From assembly GCF_004349265.1 (NCBI RefSeq), contig NZ_SMFL01000004.1, forward strand, positions 591,150-655,149: a stretch of DNA of 64,000 nt, in the 5' to 3' direction. This document shows positions 1-8,373 of this stretch, piece after piece. The notes under the pieces are model-generated. The model was given only the letters and a program-made list of their open reading frames with translations, did not search any database and had not been told where the DNA came from. The translations under genes and the position numbers were made by a program. Each line of letters begins with the position of its first letter. The stretch's first letter is position 1. The stretch comes from Dyadobacter psychrotolerans (GTDB lineage Bacteria; Bacteroidota; Bacteroidia; Cytophagales; Spirosomataceae).

Positions 1-137
1 CCCCATTTTACTCTTTTTTCTATCATCACGTACCCATCAATTGTTGCTGGAAACCTGAAAAACAAATCGGGCCGGATTGCGAGGATAAAACCTGCTGTTA
101 ACAAAATACCGCCTGATATTTTTATTAGTAAATTCAT
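1..137 (-). CDS. N-terminus of a small membrane protein (cut by window edge)
   Basis: Reading the minus strand from an ATG at 137 gives 45 residues beginning MNLLIKISGGILLTAGFILA, with no stop before the window edge. The first ~20 residues form one hydrophobic membrane segment or signal anchor, followed by a positively charged stretch. The family cannot be named from this fragment. It points the same way as the cupin gene at 255-752 and lies downstream of it, so the two could be co-transcribed. Confidence 0.5.
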   Translation of the reverse strand, partial: MNLLIKISGGILLTAGFILAIRPDLFFRFPATIDGYVMIEKRVKW

Positions 138-254
138 AGAGGTAAAAATCGGAAAATATTACAAAGGGTAAGTTTCCGGATTGCGGTTAGTTGTATCCAA
201 ACCGGTGGGAAGGTTTGATTCAGTATGATCGCCAGTGAAAAGGGCTTGGAGAGG

Positions 255-752
255 TTACTTTTTTAAATTCTTGTATTCTTCATCGCTCACCGGCTGTAAC
301 CAGGTAACGCGCCCTTTTGTCGCGTTAGGTGTAACGGCGATCTGGACAAAACCGGTTTCAGGCGAAGCGCCGTGCCAATGGGGTGTATCAGCAGCACATT
401 TAACGGAATCACCTTTTCGCAGGATCCGGATGGGCTTACCTTTTTCCTGATAATAACCAATGCCATCGATGGCAATCAGTGCCTGGCCGCCTCCGTGTGT
501 GTGCCATTTGGTTCTGGCTCCCGGCTCAAAGGTTACACTGGCAACGGGGATATTGAAGGTGCTGTCAGATTCTATCAGCGAATGTACCCATGCAGTTCCT
601 GTAAAATTTACAGCTGGTGCTTTCGAACCCTTTGGAAAAATAGATTGCGTATCAGGTGATGAATTTGTTTTCTCTTGAGCACTGGCCGAAATAACCGTCA
701 GGATAAAAACGGCCAATAGCTGTGTAATAAATAAGTTTGTCTCTTTTTTCAT
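255..752 (-). CDS. Exported cupin-domain protein
   Basis: This 165-residue protein starts with a signal peptide ending near ASAQ and then carries a single cupin fold. The metal-binding signature is visible: the first motif has H-T-H (around WHTHGGGQ) and the second has the PHWHGA sequence. Small cupins of this kind, often annotated with carboxymuconolactone-decarboxylase-like proteins, bind a metal; many are of unknown function or act as quercetinase-like or isomerase enzymes. The exported location and a neighbouring AraC gene (824-1729, same strand) suggest a response to small aromatic or quinone-like compounds, which is inference. Confidence 0.8.
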   Translation of the reverse strand: MKKETNLFITQLLAVFILTVISASAQEKTNSSPDTQSIFPKGSKAPAVNFTGTAWVHSLIESDSTFNIPVASVTFEPGARTKWHTHGGGQALIAIDGIGYYQEKGKPIRILRKGDSVKCAADTPHWHGASPETGFVQIAVTPNATKGRVTWLQPVSDEEYKNLKK

Positions 753-823
753 AGGTAGCGATGAGTTATTCGCAGTTAGCCACGGCGGAGCTATTAGCTA
801 TCAGCTAACTGCTGGTCATATTT

Positions 824-1729
824 TTAATTCAAATCACTAAGTATCCTGTATTCATTCGGTGATTGACCGACGCGTTGTTTAAATACCCTGCTGAAATGCT
901 GCGGATATTTAAATCCAAGTTCAAATGCGATTTCGTTAATCGTTTTGCTGCCGTCAAATATGCGCTCTTTCGCTGCCTCAATAACTTTGTGTTGGACATA
1001 TTCCTGAGCAGATTGACCCGTCTCTTTTTTAATCAGGTCTCCAAAATATTTTGGAGATAAATTTAGTTCGCTCGCGCAGTAAGCTACCGACGGCAGGCCG
1101 ATTGTCTGCGGCTTATCAGAGGTGAAATAGCTGCTTAAAAGCGTCTCAAATTTAGCCAGAACGCCCTTATGAACTACGTCGCGGGTAAGAAACTGGCGAT
1201 CATAAAAACGGATGCAGTAATCGAGAAACAGCTCGATGTTTGAAACAATAAGTTTCCTGCTGTGTTTATCTATCGAATGTTCCAGTTCATATCTGATCTT
1301 ACCGAGGCAATCCATAACGATCTGTGTCTCGCGCTGTGAGAGATGCAGCGCTTCATTTACCTGATAACCAAAAAATGAAAATTCGTGCATCCTTGAGTTC
1401 AAAGGCGTACCATGCAGCAGATCAGGGTGAAAAGCCAGGGCATGACCTTTGGGCTGATACAGTTCTCCGTCATTTTCTACTGTGAAGACTTGTCCGGGTG
1501 CCATGAAAACGAGCGTGCCTTCCTGGTAATCGTAATATTCTTTGCCGTATTTAAGATCACCGCAAATGACCTCTTTTAAAAAGACGCCGTAACATCCCAT
1601 GTACTGGCTAGCCTTGCGTCGGGGACTGGCCGTCGCCAAATCGATCACAGTTACAAGCGGATGCAAAGTCTCCTGCTGATTAAATATATTGTATTGACTT
1701 ACTGTATCGAACCGAATTAAATCTTCCAT
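824..1729 (-). CDS. AraC-family transcriptional regulator
   Basis: This 301-residue protein has an N-terminal cupin-like sensor half and a C-terminal pair of helix-turn-helix motifs. The second HTH region reads INEIAFELGFKYPQHFSRVF and then GQSPNEYR, the usual AraC signature. It is divergent from the DUF4440 gene at 1891, with about 160 bp between them, and in tandem with the cupin gene at 255-752. The natural guess is that it controls the flanking redox genes at 1891-7187 and/or the cupin. No ligand can be read from the sequence. Confidence 0.9.
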   Translation of the reverse strand: MEDLIRFDTVSQYNIFNQQETLHPLVTVIDLATASPRRKASQYMGCYGVFLKEVICGDLKYGKEYYDYQEGTLVFMAPGQVFTVENDGELYQPKGHALAFHPDLLHGTPLNSRMHEFSFFGYQVNEALHLSQRETQIVMDCLGKIRYELEHSIDKHSRKLIVSNIELFLDYCIRFYDRQFLTRDVVHKGVLAKFETLLSSYFTSDKPQTIGLPSVAYCASELNLSPKYFGDLIKKETGQSAQEYVQHKVIEAAKERIFDGSKTINEIAFELGFKYPQHFSRVFKQRVGQSPNEYRILSDLN

Positions 1730-1890
1730 AATCTGATTTCATTTTACTGACGCTAAATTACAATATCAGAGATGTGTTTGTTAACAAGGGCATCCAAATC
1801 AGGAATATTGGTAGACATTTCAGGAATCTGTATACCATCGGTGCCAGTGAAAGGGAGGAACTTTGTATCCATAACAAAATCTGAAAATCT

Positions 1891-2376
1891 ATGCAGACCA
1901 AAACATTCATAAAATCATTTCTTAAAGCATCAATACTGGGATTGTGTTTTCTCTTATTCAATATTGAAATTTCAGAGGCGCAAACTCCTGCTAGAGTGGA
2001 ACAACAAATCATCTCGCTTTCAAAAGACAAATGGCAATGGATGTCCGACAAAAACGTGGACAAACTGGCTCAGCTTTTTGACGATAAGGCAAAATTTGTT
2101 CACATGAGCGGAACCTGGAAAAAGGGTGAGGAGCTCGAAATCATAAAAACCGGAAGCATCTGGTACAAAAGAGCCGACGTACACGATGTGGTAGTAGAAC
2201 TCTTTGATGATACAGCCATCATCTGGTCTCGCATTACGTTGTCTGCAATGGTTCGGGGTACTGAGGCCAATACGGAGTTCACAGTGACTGAGGTCTACAA
2301 AAAGAAAGGTAAAAACTGGAAAATGCTTGCCCTGACATTCAGCAGTGTACGCGACACCCATGTAATTAAGCATTAA
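1891..2376 (+). CDS. Exported DUF4440/NTF2-like protein, copy 1
   Basis: This 161-residue protein has a signal peptide (hydrophobic stretch, cleavage near SEAQ) and one NTF2-like cone-shaped domain of the DUF4440 type. A conserved W-Q-W-M-S-D-K-N-V segment is followed by FVHMSGTW and ends with VTEVYKKKGKNWKM, the usual last strand of this fold. Such domains bind small ligands or act as isomerase-like enzymes; no substrate can be assigned. It is followed after 27 bp by a paralogue (2404-2916), and the two clearly arose by tandem duplication. Confidence 0.8.
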   Translation: MQTKTFIKSFLKASILGLCFLLFNIEISEAQTPARVEQQIISLSKDKWQWMSDKNVDKLAQLFDDKAKFVHMSGTWKKGEELEIIKTGSIWYKRADVHDVVVELFDDTAIIWSRITLSAMVRGTEANTEFTVTEVYKKKGKNWKMLALTFSSVRDTHVIKH

Positions 2377-2403
2377 GTAATTAAACCATATAATGTCAAG
2401 ACA

Positions 2404-2916
2404 ATGAAAGCAATCAACAAACACAATTGGTTAAAGACTAGCTTGGTAGTCTTCATTGTTGGCTTAGGTCTTATGCTGGTTGACGGACAAGCCGGCTTTG
2501 CCCAGACCACAAACGCAGGTACGTCTTCCGGAAACAGCTCCATTGCAGGCCAGGAAATCCTTGATCTTTCAAAAGACAAATGGCAATGGATGTCGGACAA
2601 GAATGTGGAGAAGCTGAATGCTCTTTTCAATGAAAAATCCGTGTTTGTTCACATGGGAGGAAGCTGGGGTAAAAGCCGGGAATTGGACGTTATCAAATCG
2701 GGCAATATTTGGTATAAAAAGGCAACAGTGCATTCGGCTTCCGTAAATTTCATTGGTAGTACGGCTATCCTTTTAAATGATATTGATCTGGTGGCGGTGG
2801 TTGGCGGAAACGAAGTGATTAATCCGTTCATGGTAACTGAGGTTTACGTTAAAGAAAATGGAAAATGGACGATGGGATCACTCTCTTTCTCAAAGCTGGC
2901 CAGACCGGTTAAATAG
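2404..2916 (+). CDS. Exported DUF4440/NTF2-like protein, copy 2
   Basis: This 170-residue exported paralogue of the preceding gene has a signal peptide ending near GFAQ. The domain repeats the order of copy 1: LSKDKWQWMSDKNV, FVHMGGSW, then MVTEVYVKENGKWTM. A 29-base stretch (starting at 2565 here, 2017 in copy 1) is identical in DNA, so the duplication is not ancient or is kept similar. It lies in line with the flavodoxin and molybdenum hydroxylase genes downstream and may share their regulation. Confidence 0.8.
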   Translation: MKAINKHNWLKTSLVVFIVGLGLMLVDGQAGFAQTTNAGTSSGNSSIAGQEILDLSKDKWQWMSDKNVEKLNALFNEKSVFVHMGGSWGKSRELDVIKSGNIWYKKATVHSASVNFIGSTAILLNDIDLVAVVGGNEVINPFMVTEVYVKENGKWTMGSLSFSKLARPVK

Positions 2917-2999
2917 TGTTTTCAGATAGATAGAAGATCGCTTTAGGTCGCGATCCCTGACTTTTTAATGTCAAGCTCATCATATTGAAACGTATAAAA

Positions 3000-3632
3000 A
3001 TGAAAACAACAATCTTTATGATACACTTGTTATTGATGTTTATTTGTCTGATTTCCGCATGCTCCACTACCCAGACAGAGCGTGTGGAAGCGGCAACCAG
3101 TTCCGACATTGATCCAAATAAGACTTTGATTGTGTATTTGTCCCGGACAAACAATACAAAGGCTATTGCGGAAATGATACAAAAGACCGTGGGAGGCAAA
3201 TTGGTAGCCGTTGAATTGCAGACTCCGTATCCGGAGAATTATCAGGCAACTGTCGCACAGGTGGCAAAAGAAAATGAAACGGGTTTTATGCCGCTTTTAA
3301 AAACAAAGATCGACAGCATTCAAAAATATGATGTGGTTTTTATTGGCTTTCCAACCTGGGGCATGCAGTTACCTCCGCCTATGAAAAGTTTTTTGAAACA
3401 ATATAATCTAACCGGAAAGACTATAATTCCGTTTAATTCAAATGGAGGTTATGGCATCGGGAGTACCTTCGAAACGGTAAAGCAGCTTTGCCCTGACAGC
3501 CGTGTGCTGGAAGGTTATTCGACCCGGGGCGGATTGGAGAGAGATGGTCAATTATTGATGATTAAAGAAGAAAAGGCAAAACAGACGGAGACAGAGATTG
3601 AGAATTGGTTGCAAAAACTTAAAATAATATGA
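3000..3632 (+). CDS. Flavodoxin-family lipoprotein
   Basis: The reading frame encodes about 210 residues. I chose the ATG at 3000 rather than the TTG at 2985 because it gives a compact lipoprotein signal (hydrophobic core then LISAC). The mature part is a flavodoxin: LIVYLSRTNNTKAIAEMI is the phosphate-binding loop for FMN, followed by FIGFPTWGMQLPPPMKSFL and PFNSNGGYGIGSTFETV, typical of long-loop flavodoxin-like NAD(P)H:quinone or nitroreductase-type proteins. Anchored to the cell envelope, it could pass electrons to or from the molybdenum hydroxylase just downstream. Confidence 0.85.
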   Translation: MKTTIFMIHLLLMFICLISACSTTQTERVEAATSSDIDPNKTLIVYLSRTNNTKAIAEMIQKTVGGKLVAVELQTPYPENYQATVAQVAKENETGFMPLLKTKIDSIQKYDVVFIGFPTWGMQLPPPMKSFLKQYNLTGKTIIPFNSNGGYGIGSTFETVKQLCPDSRVLEGYSTRGGLERDGQLLMIKEEKAKQTETEIENWLQKLKII

Positions 3633-3712
3633 ATCTTATTAAGCTGGTAATTGTGATTTTGGCATTGCTCTCGTTTGAAGTGAACGCCGGAGTTAGAGCC
3701 GTGAATGTTTGA
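3629..3712 (+). CDS. 27-residue signal-peptide-like ORF coupled to the flavodoxin stop
   Basis: The ATG overlaps the flavodoxin stop codon (ATGA), and the frame runs 27 codons: MNLIKLVIVILALLSFEVNAG then a few residues and TGA. It looks like a bare signal peptide with no mature domain. It may be a remnant of a truncated exported-protein gene, or a real micro-protein. No frameshifted continuation is obvious after the stop. Confidence 0.3.
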   Translation: MNLIKLVIVILALLSFEVNAGVRAVNV

Positions 3713-3796
3713 TTTTTATACTAACTTATTTGAATAACGTCAGTTGACCAACCTCCATACACCTAAATTTGAAGCACCCTGAGATAAAAGTATATA

Positions 3797-3809
3797 CCTG
3801 ACAGTCAGG
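3797..3809. promoter_or_regulatory. 13-bp perfect palindrome upstream of iorA
   Basis: CCTGAC-A-GTCAGG is a perfect inverted repeat with a one-base centre, 41 bases before the iorA start at 3850 and alone in a 137-bp spacer. It has no T-tract, so an operator is more likely than a terminator. The binding protein is unknown. Confidence 0.35.
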
Positions 3810-3849
3810 CATAATTTTTATGACAATATAACTTTAAATACTACTCACC

Positions 3850-4329
3850 ATGACGAAGATCACATTAAACATTAACAAGAAGGAGTATCCGCTGGAAGCC
3901 GATCCTCAAATGCCGCTTTTATGGGCCATACGGGATTTGGCTGGTTTGAAAGGTACCAAATATGGCTGCGGCGTTGCACAATGTGGCGCCTGCGTGGTTC
4001 ATTTAAACGGGGAAGCAGTTCGCTCCTGCGTTACCAAGGTAAGCCGCGCTGTCGGCAAGCAGGTTGTAACAATCGAAGGTTTATCTGAAACAAATTCCCA
4101 TCCTGTACAAAAGGCCTGGCAGGATATCGATGTGCCACAATGCGGCTATTGCCATTCAGGACAAATCATGTCCGCCGTGGTTTTACTCCGTGAAAAACCC
4201 GATCCGACTGATCAGGATATTGATGATGCCATGGCTGGTAATATCTGCCGGTGTGGTACGTATCTGCGTATCCGCGCTGCTATACATCTGGCCGCAGAAA
4301 CGCAAAAGAAAACGGCTCCTCAGGGTTAA
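3850..4329 (+). CDS. iorA: 2Fe-2S subunit of isoquinoline 1-oxidoreductase-like molybdenum hydroxylase
   Basis: This 159-residue protein carries two [2Fe-2S] clusters. The plant-type ferredoxin site uses Cys40, Cys45, Cys48 and Cys60 (CGVAQCGAC...SC). The C-terminal helical site uses Cys98, Cys101, Cys133 and Cys135 (CGYC...CRC). This is the small subunit of the xanthine-oxidase family lacking an FAD domain, as in isoquinoline 1-oxidoreductase and aldehyde dehydrogenase types. It moves electrons from the molybdenum site of the large subunit to the cytochrome. It opens a tight operon, with the cytochrome gene 23 bp downstream. Confidence 0.93.
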   Translation: MTKITLNINKKEYPLEADPQMPLLWAIRDLAGLKGTKYGCGVAQCGACVVHLNGEAVRSCVTKVSRAVGKQVVTIEGLSETNSHPVQKAWQDIDVPQCGYCHSGQIMSAVVLLREKPDPTDQDIDDAMAGNICRCGTYLRIRAAIHLAAETQKKTAPQG

Positions 4330-4352
4330 TTCATCCATCTCAATCTGACATT

Positions 4353-5012
4353 ATGAAGCAAAATAACAAGGCTGGAAAAGGAAAGCTTTTCTCAGTTCAG
4401 GCGGCAGCGGCACCGGCCGCCGCATTCCTGACCATACTCATTTTTATCGTTTCAGTGGGTGCATCTGCGTTCCGGAAAGACGATGCGCCTGTAAAAGAAA
4501 TCAGGCTCATCGCGATCAACCGTGATAGTGTAGAGTCTGTTAAGGCATTTGAAACGGTTTACAAGGTGCTGATGAGCCCTCGGTGTATGAACTGCCATCC
4601 TGCAGGTGATATTCCATTGCAAGGAGATGATAGTCATTTACATGCAATGGCTCCCAAGCGCGGCGTCGAAGGCAAGGGTGTTTACGCGATGAAATGTTCG
4701 AACTGCCATCAGGATACCAATACGCCGGGACTTCATACGCCTCCCGGAAATCCCGAGTGGCACTTGCCGCCGGCTGCTATGAAAATGGTTTTTCAGGGAA
4801 AAAGTCCACACGAGCTTGCCAGGCAACTGATTGACAAAAAACAGAATGGCAACAAAGACATCAAAAAGCTGATAGAACATGCTGATGATGGTCTGGTACT
4901 CGCAGGCTGGAATCCGGGAGAAGGCAGGACTTTGCCGCCCGTAAGCCATGCTGATTTTAAAAAAGCATGGTTGACATGGATTAAAAAAGGTGCCTATGCG
5001 CCTAAAAAGTAA
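4353..5012 (+). CDS. Membrane-anchored dihaem cytochrome c of the molybdenum hydroxylase operon
   Basis: From the ATG at 4353 the protein has 219 residues: an N-terminal hydrophobic anchor (about residues 17-40, AAAAPAAAFLTILIFIVSVG) and two haem-binding motifs, C78-M-N-C-H82 and C115-S-N-C-H119. It sits between iorA (23 bp) and iorB (18 bp), so it is almost certainly the electron acceptor that takes electrons from the 2Fe-2S subunit toward the respiratory chain. A start further upstream is open but would overlap iorA heavily. Confidence 0.88.
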   Translation: MKQNNKAGKGKLFSVQAAAAPAAAFLTILIFIVSVGASAFRKDDAPVKEIRLIAINRDSVESVKAFETVYKVLMSPRCMNCHPAGDIPLQGDDSHLHAMAPKRGVEGKGVYAMKCSNCHQDTNTPGLHTPPGNPEWHLPPAAMKMVFQGKSPHELARQLIDKKQNGNKDIKKLIEHADDGLVLAGWNPGEGRTLPPVSHADFKKAWLTWIKKGAYAPKK

Positions 5013-5030
5013 CACCTCATCAACGACATC

Positions 5031-7187
5031 ATGGACAATCAAACAGTATCAAGAAGAAATTTTTTGAAAACATCGGCCGTAACGGGTGCTGTGTTTTCAC
5101 TTGGCTTTTACTGGCCGGGTAATGCCAAATCTGCAAAGGTTATCAATGCCGCCGAAGCCAATAAATTTGGAGTGGAAATGAATTCCTGGGTGCATATTGA
5201 TGCCTCAGGCAAGGTAACTATTTTCGATCACCGCGCCGAGATGGGGCAGGGCTCGTACCAGGCAGTTCCGCAGATCGTTGCCGAAGAGCTGGAAGTAAAC
5301 CTCAATGAAATCAATGTGGTTTTTGCCCAGGGCGATGCAAAGAAGTATGGCAACCAAGTTACCGGCGGTAGTTCTACGGTGCGCGGTTCATATAAAAACC
5401 TTTTGAAACTCAGTGCCACCGCGCGCGAAATGCTGATTCAGGCAGCGGCGAAAAAATGGAATGTCCCCAAACTGGAATGTTATGCTGAGGGCGGAGACGT
5501 CATTCACAAACCCTCCGGTAAAAAGTTGCATTACGGTCAACTTGTTGAAGCAGCATCAAAACTGGAAGCGCCGAAAGACGTAGTTTTGAAAAAACGCTCA
5601 GAATACAAACTGATCGGAAAACCATTACGGAGGCTGGATACACCCCTTAAAACAAATGGTGTCGCCGTTTTTGGATTGGACAAGCAGATTCCAGGCATGA
5701 TGTACGCCGCGGTTGAACGTAATCCAAGACTAAGAGGAAAAGTGAAAAGCTTTGACGACAGCAAAACCAGACTGATACCAGGCGTCAAAAATGTTTTTAA
5801 GGTCAAAATGGGTGTTTTTAATACCTACCGTGAAGGCGTAGCCGTAGTGGCAGATTCCACCTGGGCAGCTATTCAGGGCAAAAAGGCGTTAAAAGTAGAG
5901 TGGGACGATACCGGATTTGAGCATCTGGATACGGAAGAAATTTACAAACGTCAGGCGGAAGCACTGCAAACGCAGGAAGGTTTGCCGTTTAAAAAGCAGG
6001 GTGAACCAAATGAAGTTATAGCAAAAGCATCTAAAAAAATAGATGTAATTTACGAAACGCCATATCAGTATCACGCTGCAATGGAGCCGCTTAACTGCGT
6101 AGCCCATTATCAGGATGACAAGCTGGAAATCTGGGGACCTATCCAGGCACCGGAATGGGTGCAGGATTACATCAGTAAAGAAATGTCGATCCCAAAAGAA
6201 AAGGTGATTGTGAATATGACTTTTCTGGGAGGAGGTTTTGGCCGGAAAGCATTTATGGATTATCCGCATGAAGCTTCTGTAATCTCAAAAGAAATAAAAG
6301 CACCGGTACAGGTTGTGTGGACAAGGGAGGATGATGCTACACAGGGACCATTCCGCCCGGGAATTACCTACCGCTGCGAAGGGGTGATCAAAGATGGCGG
6401 GATAGATGCTTTCAAGGTCAAACTGGCCGGGCAAAATAATAACCACTGGCGTGGAGGAAAAAAGGACGTACCTAACGGAAGCGCTTCGGAAGGATTTCTG
6501 AAGCCTTACACCGAATCGATCAAAAACCTGGCGATCATGGACATTCCGTTTGAGACGCCGATTCCAACCATGTGGTGGCGGTCTGTATATGCATCTACGA
6601 ACGGGTTTGCTTTTGAAAGTTTTCTGGACGAACTGGCACACGAAGCAGGAAAAGATCCGCTGGATTTCAGACGAGTTTATTTGAAGGAAGAACGTCTGCA
6701 AAAACTGATTGATAAAGTTGAAGAAGTTTCCGGCTGGAAAAGCAGGGCAAAGGGTGCAGGCTACGGGGTCGCTATTACTGAATGTTTCTCTAGTACTGTG
6801 GCGCAGGTTGTGAAGGTTTCAAAGGCACCGGGGGGCGGTGTAAAAGTTGATAAAGTTTGGGCAGTAATGGATTGTGGCTGGTACGTAAATCCCGATACGA
6901 TCAAAGCGCAGATTGAAGGCTCGATAGTAATGGCGCTTGGCGCCGCGACGATCCATCAGGTTAAATTCAAGGATGGTATGGCAGTTGACAATAATTTCAG
7001 CACGTATCAAATGCCACGTATCAACGACATTCCGCCTATCGATATCCACATCATGGACAATGACGAAGATGCCGGCGGAGTAGGAGAGCCTGGTTTACCT
7101 CCATTTGCTCCGGCGCTGACAAATGCGATTTTTGACTTGACTGGTAAGCGGATAAGGAAATTGCCGTTTAATTTGGGGATGGTGTAG
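5031..7187 (+). CDS. iorB: Molybdopterin-binding subunit, isoquinoline 1-oxidoreductase-like
   Basis: This 718-residue large subunit starts with a twin-arginine signal (S-R-R-N-F-L-K, Arg8-Arg9), so the folded cofactor-loaded enzyme is exported to the periplasm. Features of the xanthine oxidase family include RAEMGQGSYQAVPQI near the N-terminus, LGGGFGRKAF in the middle, and VGEPGLPPFAPALTNAIF near the C-terminus, where Glu is the expected catalytic base. The length fits the single-chain IorB type. The natural substrate is probably an N-heterocycle or aldehyde, but cannot be read from sequence. A strong hairpin follows the stop codon. Confidence 0.93.
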   Translation: MDNQTVSRRNFLKTSAVTGAVFSLGFYWPGNAKSAKVINAAEANKFGVEMNSWVHIDASGKVTIFDHRAEMGQGSYQAVPQIVAEELEVNLNEINVVFAQGDAKKYGNQVTGGSSTVRGSYKNLLKLSATAREMLIQAAAKKWNVPKLECYAEGGDVIHKPSGKKLHYGQLVEAASKLEAPKDVVLKKRSEYKLIGKPLRRLDTPLKTNGVAVFGLDKQIPGMMYAAVERNPRLRGKVKSFDDSKTRLIPGVKNVFKVKMGVFNTYREGVAVVADSTWAAIQGKKALKVEWDDTGFEHLDTEEIYKRQAEALQTQEGLPFKKQGEPNEVIAKASKKIDVIYETPYQYHAAMEPLNCVAHYQDDKLEIWGPIQAPEWVQDYISKEMSIPKEKVIVNMTFLGGGFGRKAFMDYPHEASVISKEIKAPVQVVWTREDDATQGPFRPGITYRCEGVIKDGGIDAFKVKLAGQNNNHWRGGKKDVPNGSASEGFLKPYTESIKNLAIMDIPFETPIPTMWWRSVYASTNGFAFESFLDELAHEAGKDPLDFRRVYLKEERLQKLIDKVEEVSGWKSRAKGAGYGVAITECFSSTVAQVVKVSKAPGGGVKVDKVWAVMDCGWYVNPDTIKAQIEGSIVMALGAATIHQVKFKDGMAVDNNFSTYQMPRINDIPPIDIHIMDNDEDAGGVGEPGLPPFAPALTNAIFDLTGKRIRKLPFNLGMV

Positions 7188-7202
7188 GTTTAGTTGCCAC
7201 TG

Positions 7203-7261
7203 TACACAGTTCTAGAAAAAGCCGTTTCTTTTGGAGGAATGGCTTTTTCTAGAACTGTGTA
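7203..7261. terminator. Bidirectional terminator, 21-bp perfect inverted repeat
   Basis: Arms 7203-7223 and 7241-7261 are perfectly complementary over 21 bp, with a 17-nt loop that can pair further. The inner AAAAAGCC / GGCTTTTT is a classic terminator stem, extended outward by TTCTAGAA-type flanks. It lies between the ends of two convergent genes (iorB and the AHSA1-type gene), so it probably ends both transcripts. Confidence 0.8.
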
Positions 7262-7320
7262 TTCGTGTTAAAACCTATTGAATCAGGCATTTGTTTAACT
7301 TTTCGAAAACTCTTAGATAG

Positions 7321-7779
7321 TTAATTCTCACAAAGTTCTTTCAACTTGTCGAGTGCTTTTGGGTAAGACTCGTTCATGTAATCAACAAAATCTTCTGTGG
7401 TGTCTAAGTCAACAGTAACGGTTGTAGCCCCATTGTTATCTTCAAAAGTGTAGTTTTCAAATCCATTTGCCCATTTTTCGACTTCTGGTCCTTCTGTAAT
7501 TTCCTTGTCAGCTTGTAACAGGCCGTAATGCTGAGTTGAAACAGATTGGTTGGGAATATTTTCAGCTATCCTGGAAACCATACCTCCCTTTTCACCTTTC
7601 TCATCTACGCCAATAAACAGGATTTTACTTCCCTTGTCCCATTTTCCCTCATAGGTAGATGTCGGGTTAAACATGGCAGTCCAGTGCTCATACGTTGATT
7701 TACTGGTGATGCCAAGCATTAGATCATATACCTTGGCCACGGTTGCATTGATGTGTATTTTGAATTGTAGCTTTTTCAT
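7321..7779 (-). CDS. SRPBCC / AHSA1-family protein
   Basis: This 152-residue cytoplasmic protein has the START-like helix-grip fold of the activator-of-Hsp90-ATPase homologue family. It begins LQFKIHINATVAKVYDLMLG and has YEHWTAMFNPTSTYEGKW and a C-terminal helix DYMNESYPKALDKLKELCE. Such proteins bind hydrophobic ligands; most bacterial members are uncharacterised. It is convergent with iorB and sits alone, and a possible degraded WYL-type regulator lies upstream (8189-8293). Confidence 0.85.
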   Translation of the reverse strand: MKKLQFKIHINATVAKVYDLMLGITSKSTYEHWTAMFNPTSTYEGKWDKGSKILFIGVDEKGEKGGMVSRIAENIPNQSVSTQHYGLLQADKEITEGPEVEKWANGFENYTFEDNNGATTVTVDLDTTEDFVDYMNESYPKALDKLKELCEN

Positions 7780-8373
7780 GATTTATTGATTTAGGTTATT
7801 GATCATTGTAGAAAGGGGTTTTCCAATAACCCGCTTCATGAAATAATTCATCCGATTTTTTATTATAAAATTAAGAAAGTTTGCGTCTTTTTGGAAAGAG
7901 GTTCAGCTGATTTATGAATCACTTAATTTTCGGATCGTATATCTGCAACCCTGGCCTATGTAATCACCAGACAAATGCGCCAAGCTGTTCAAAATATCAG
8001 ATTACTATGATTGTGAAGCTCGACGGTCTCAGCGAAGTTTCAGGTTGGGTAGTTTAGGTACAATCTTTTACTGAATGAGAAATATTTAGCTAATAACTAC
8101 TTGCCGAAAATGCAGACAGGTTGGTAGCTTTTATATACACTTCACATCTCTATCACGCACACCCGAGCTGGTAACCGAATTGTTTTACCGGTGTAAAAAA
8201 AGTTGGATGGATTTTCGAACCGACAGAAAGTACCGAAGATCAGGTATTACCAGCGCTAAAAGTGCTATCGCTTTTTTAGTCAGATCAAATTAATTCAGAA
8301 ATAGAACAAACTCCGGATTTATTTTTAATATTAGCAGATGAATCAGATCAACTAAACAATTTTCCAAAAGAAC
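7780..8373. other. 594-bp spacer with a possible regulator remnant
   Basis: No intact gene is visible. On the plus strand, 8189-8293 reads RCKKSWMDFRTDRK and so on to a stop, which recalls the C-terminal WYL domain of YafY-type regulators (their 'xDFRxDRI' stretch). YafY-type regulators are often found beside AHSA1-type genes. The rest shows only broken frames. The match is short and the remnant call is tentative. Confidence 0.25.
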
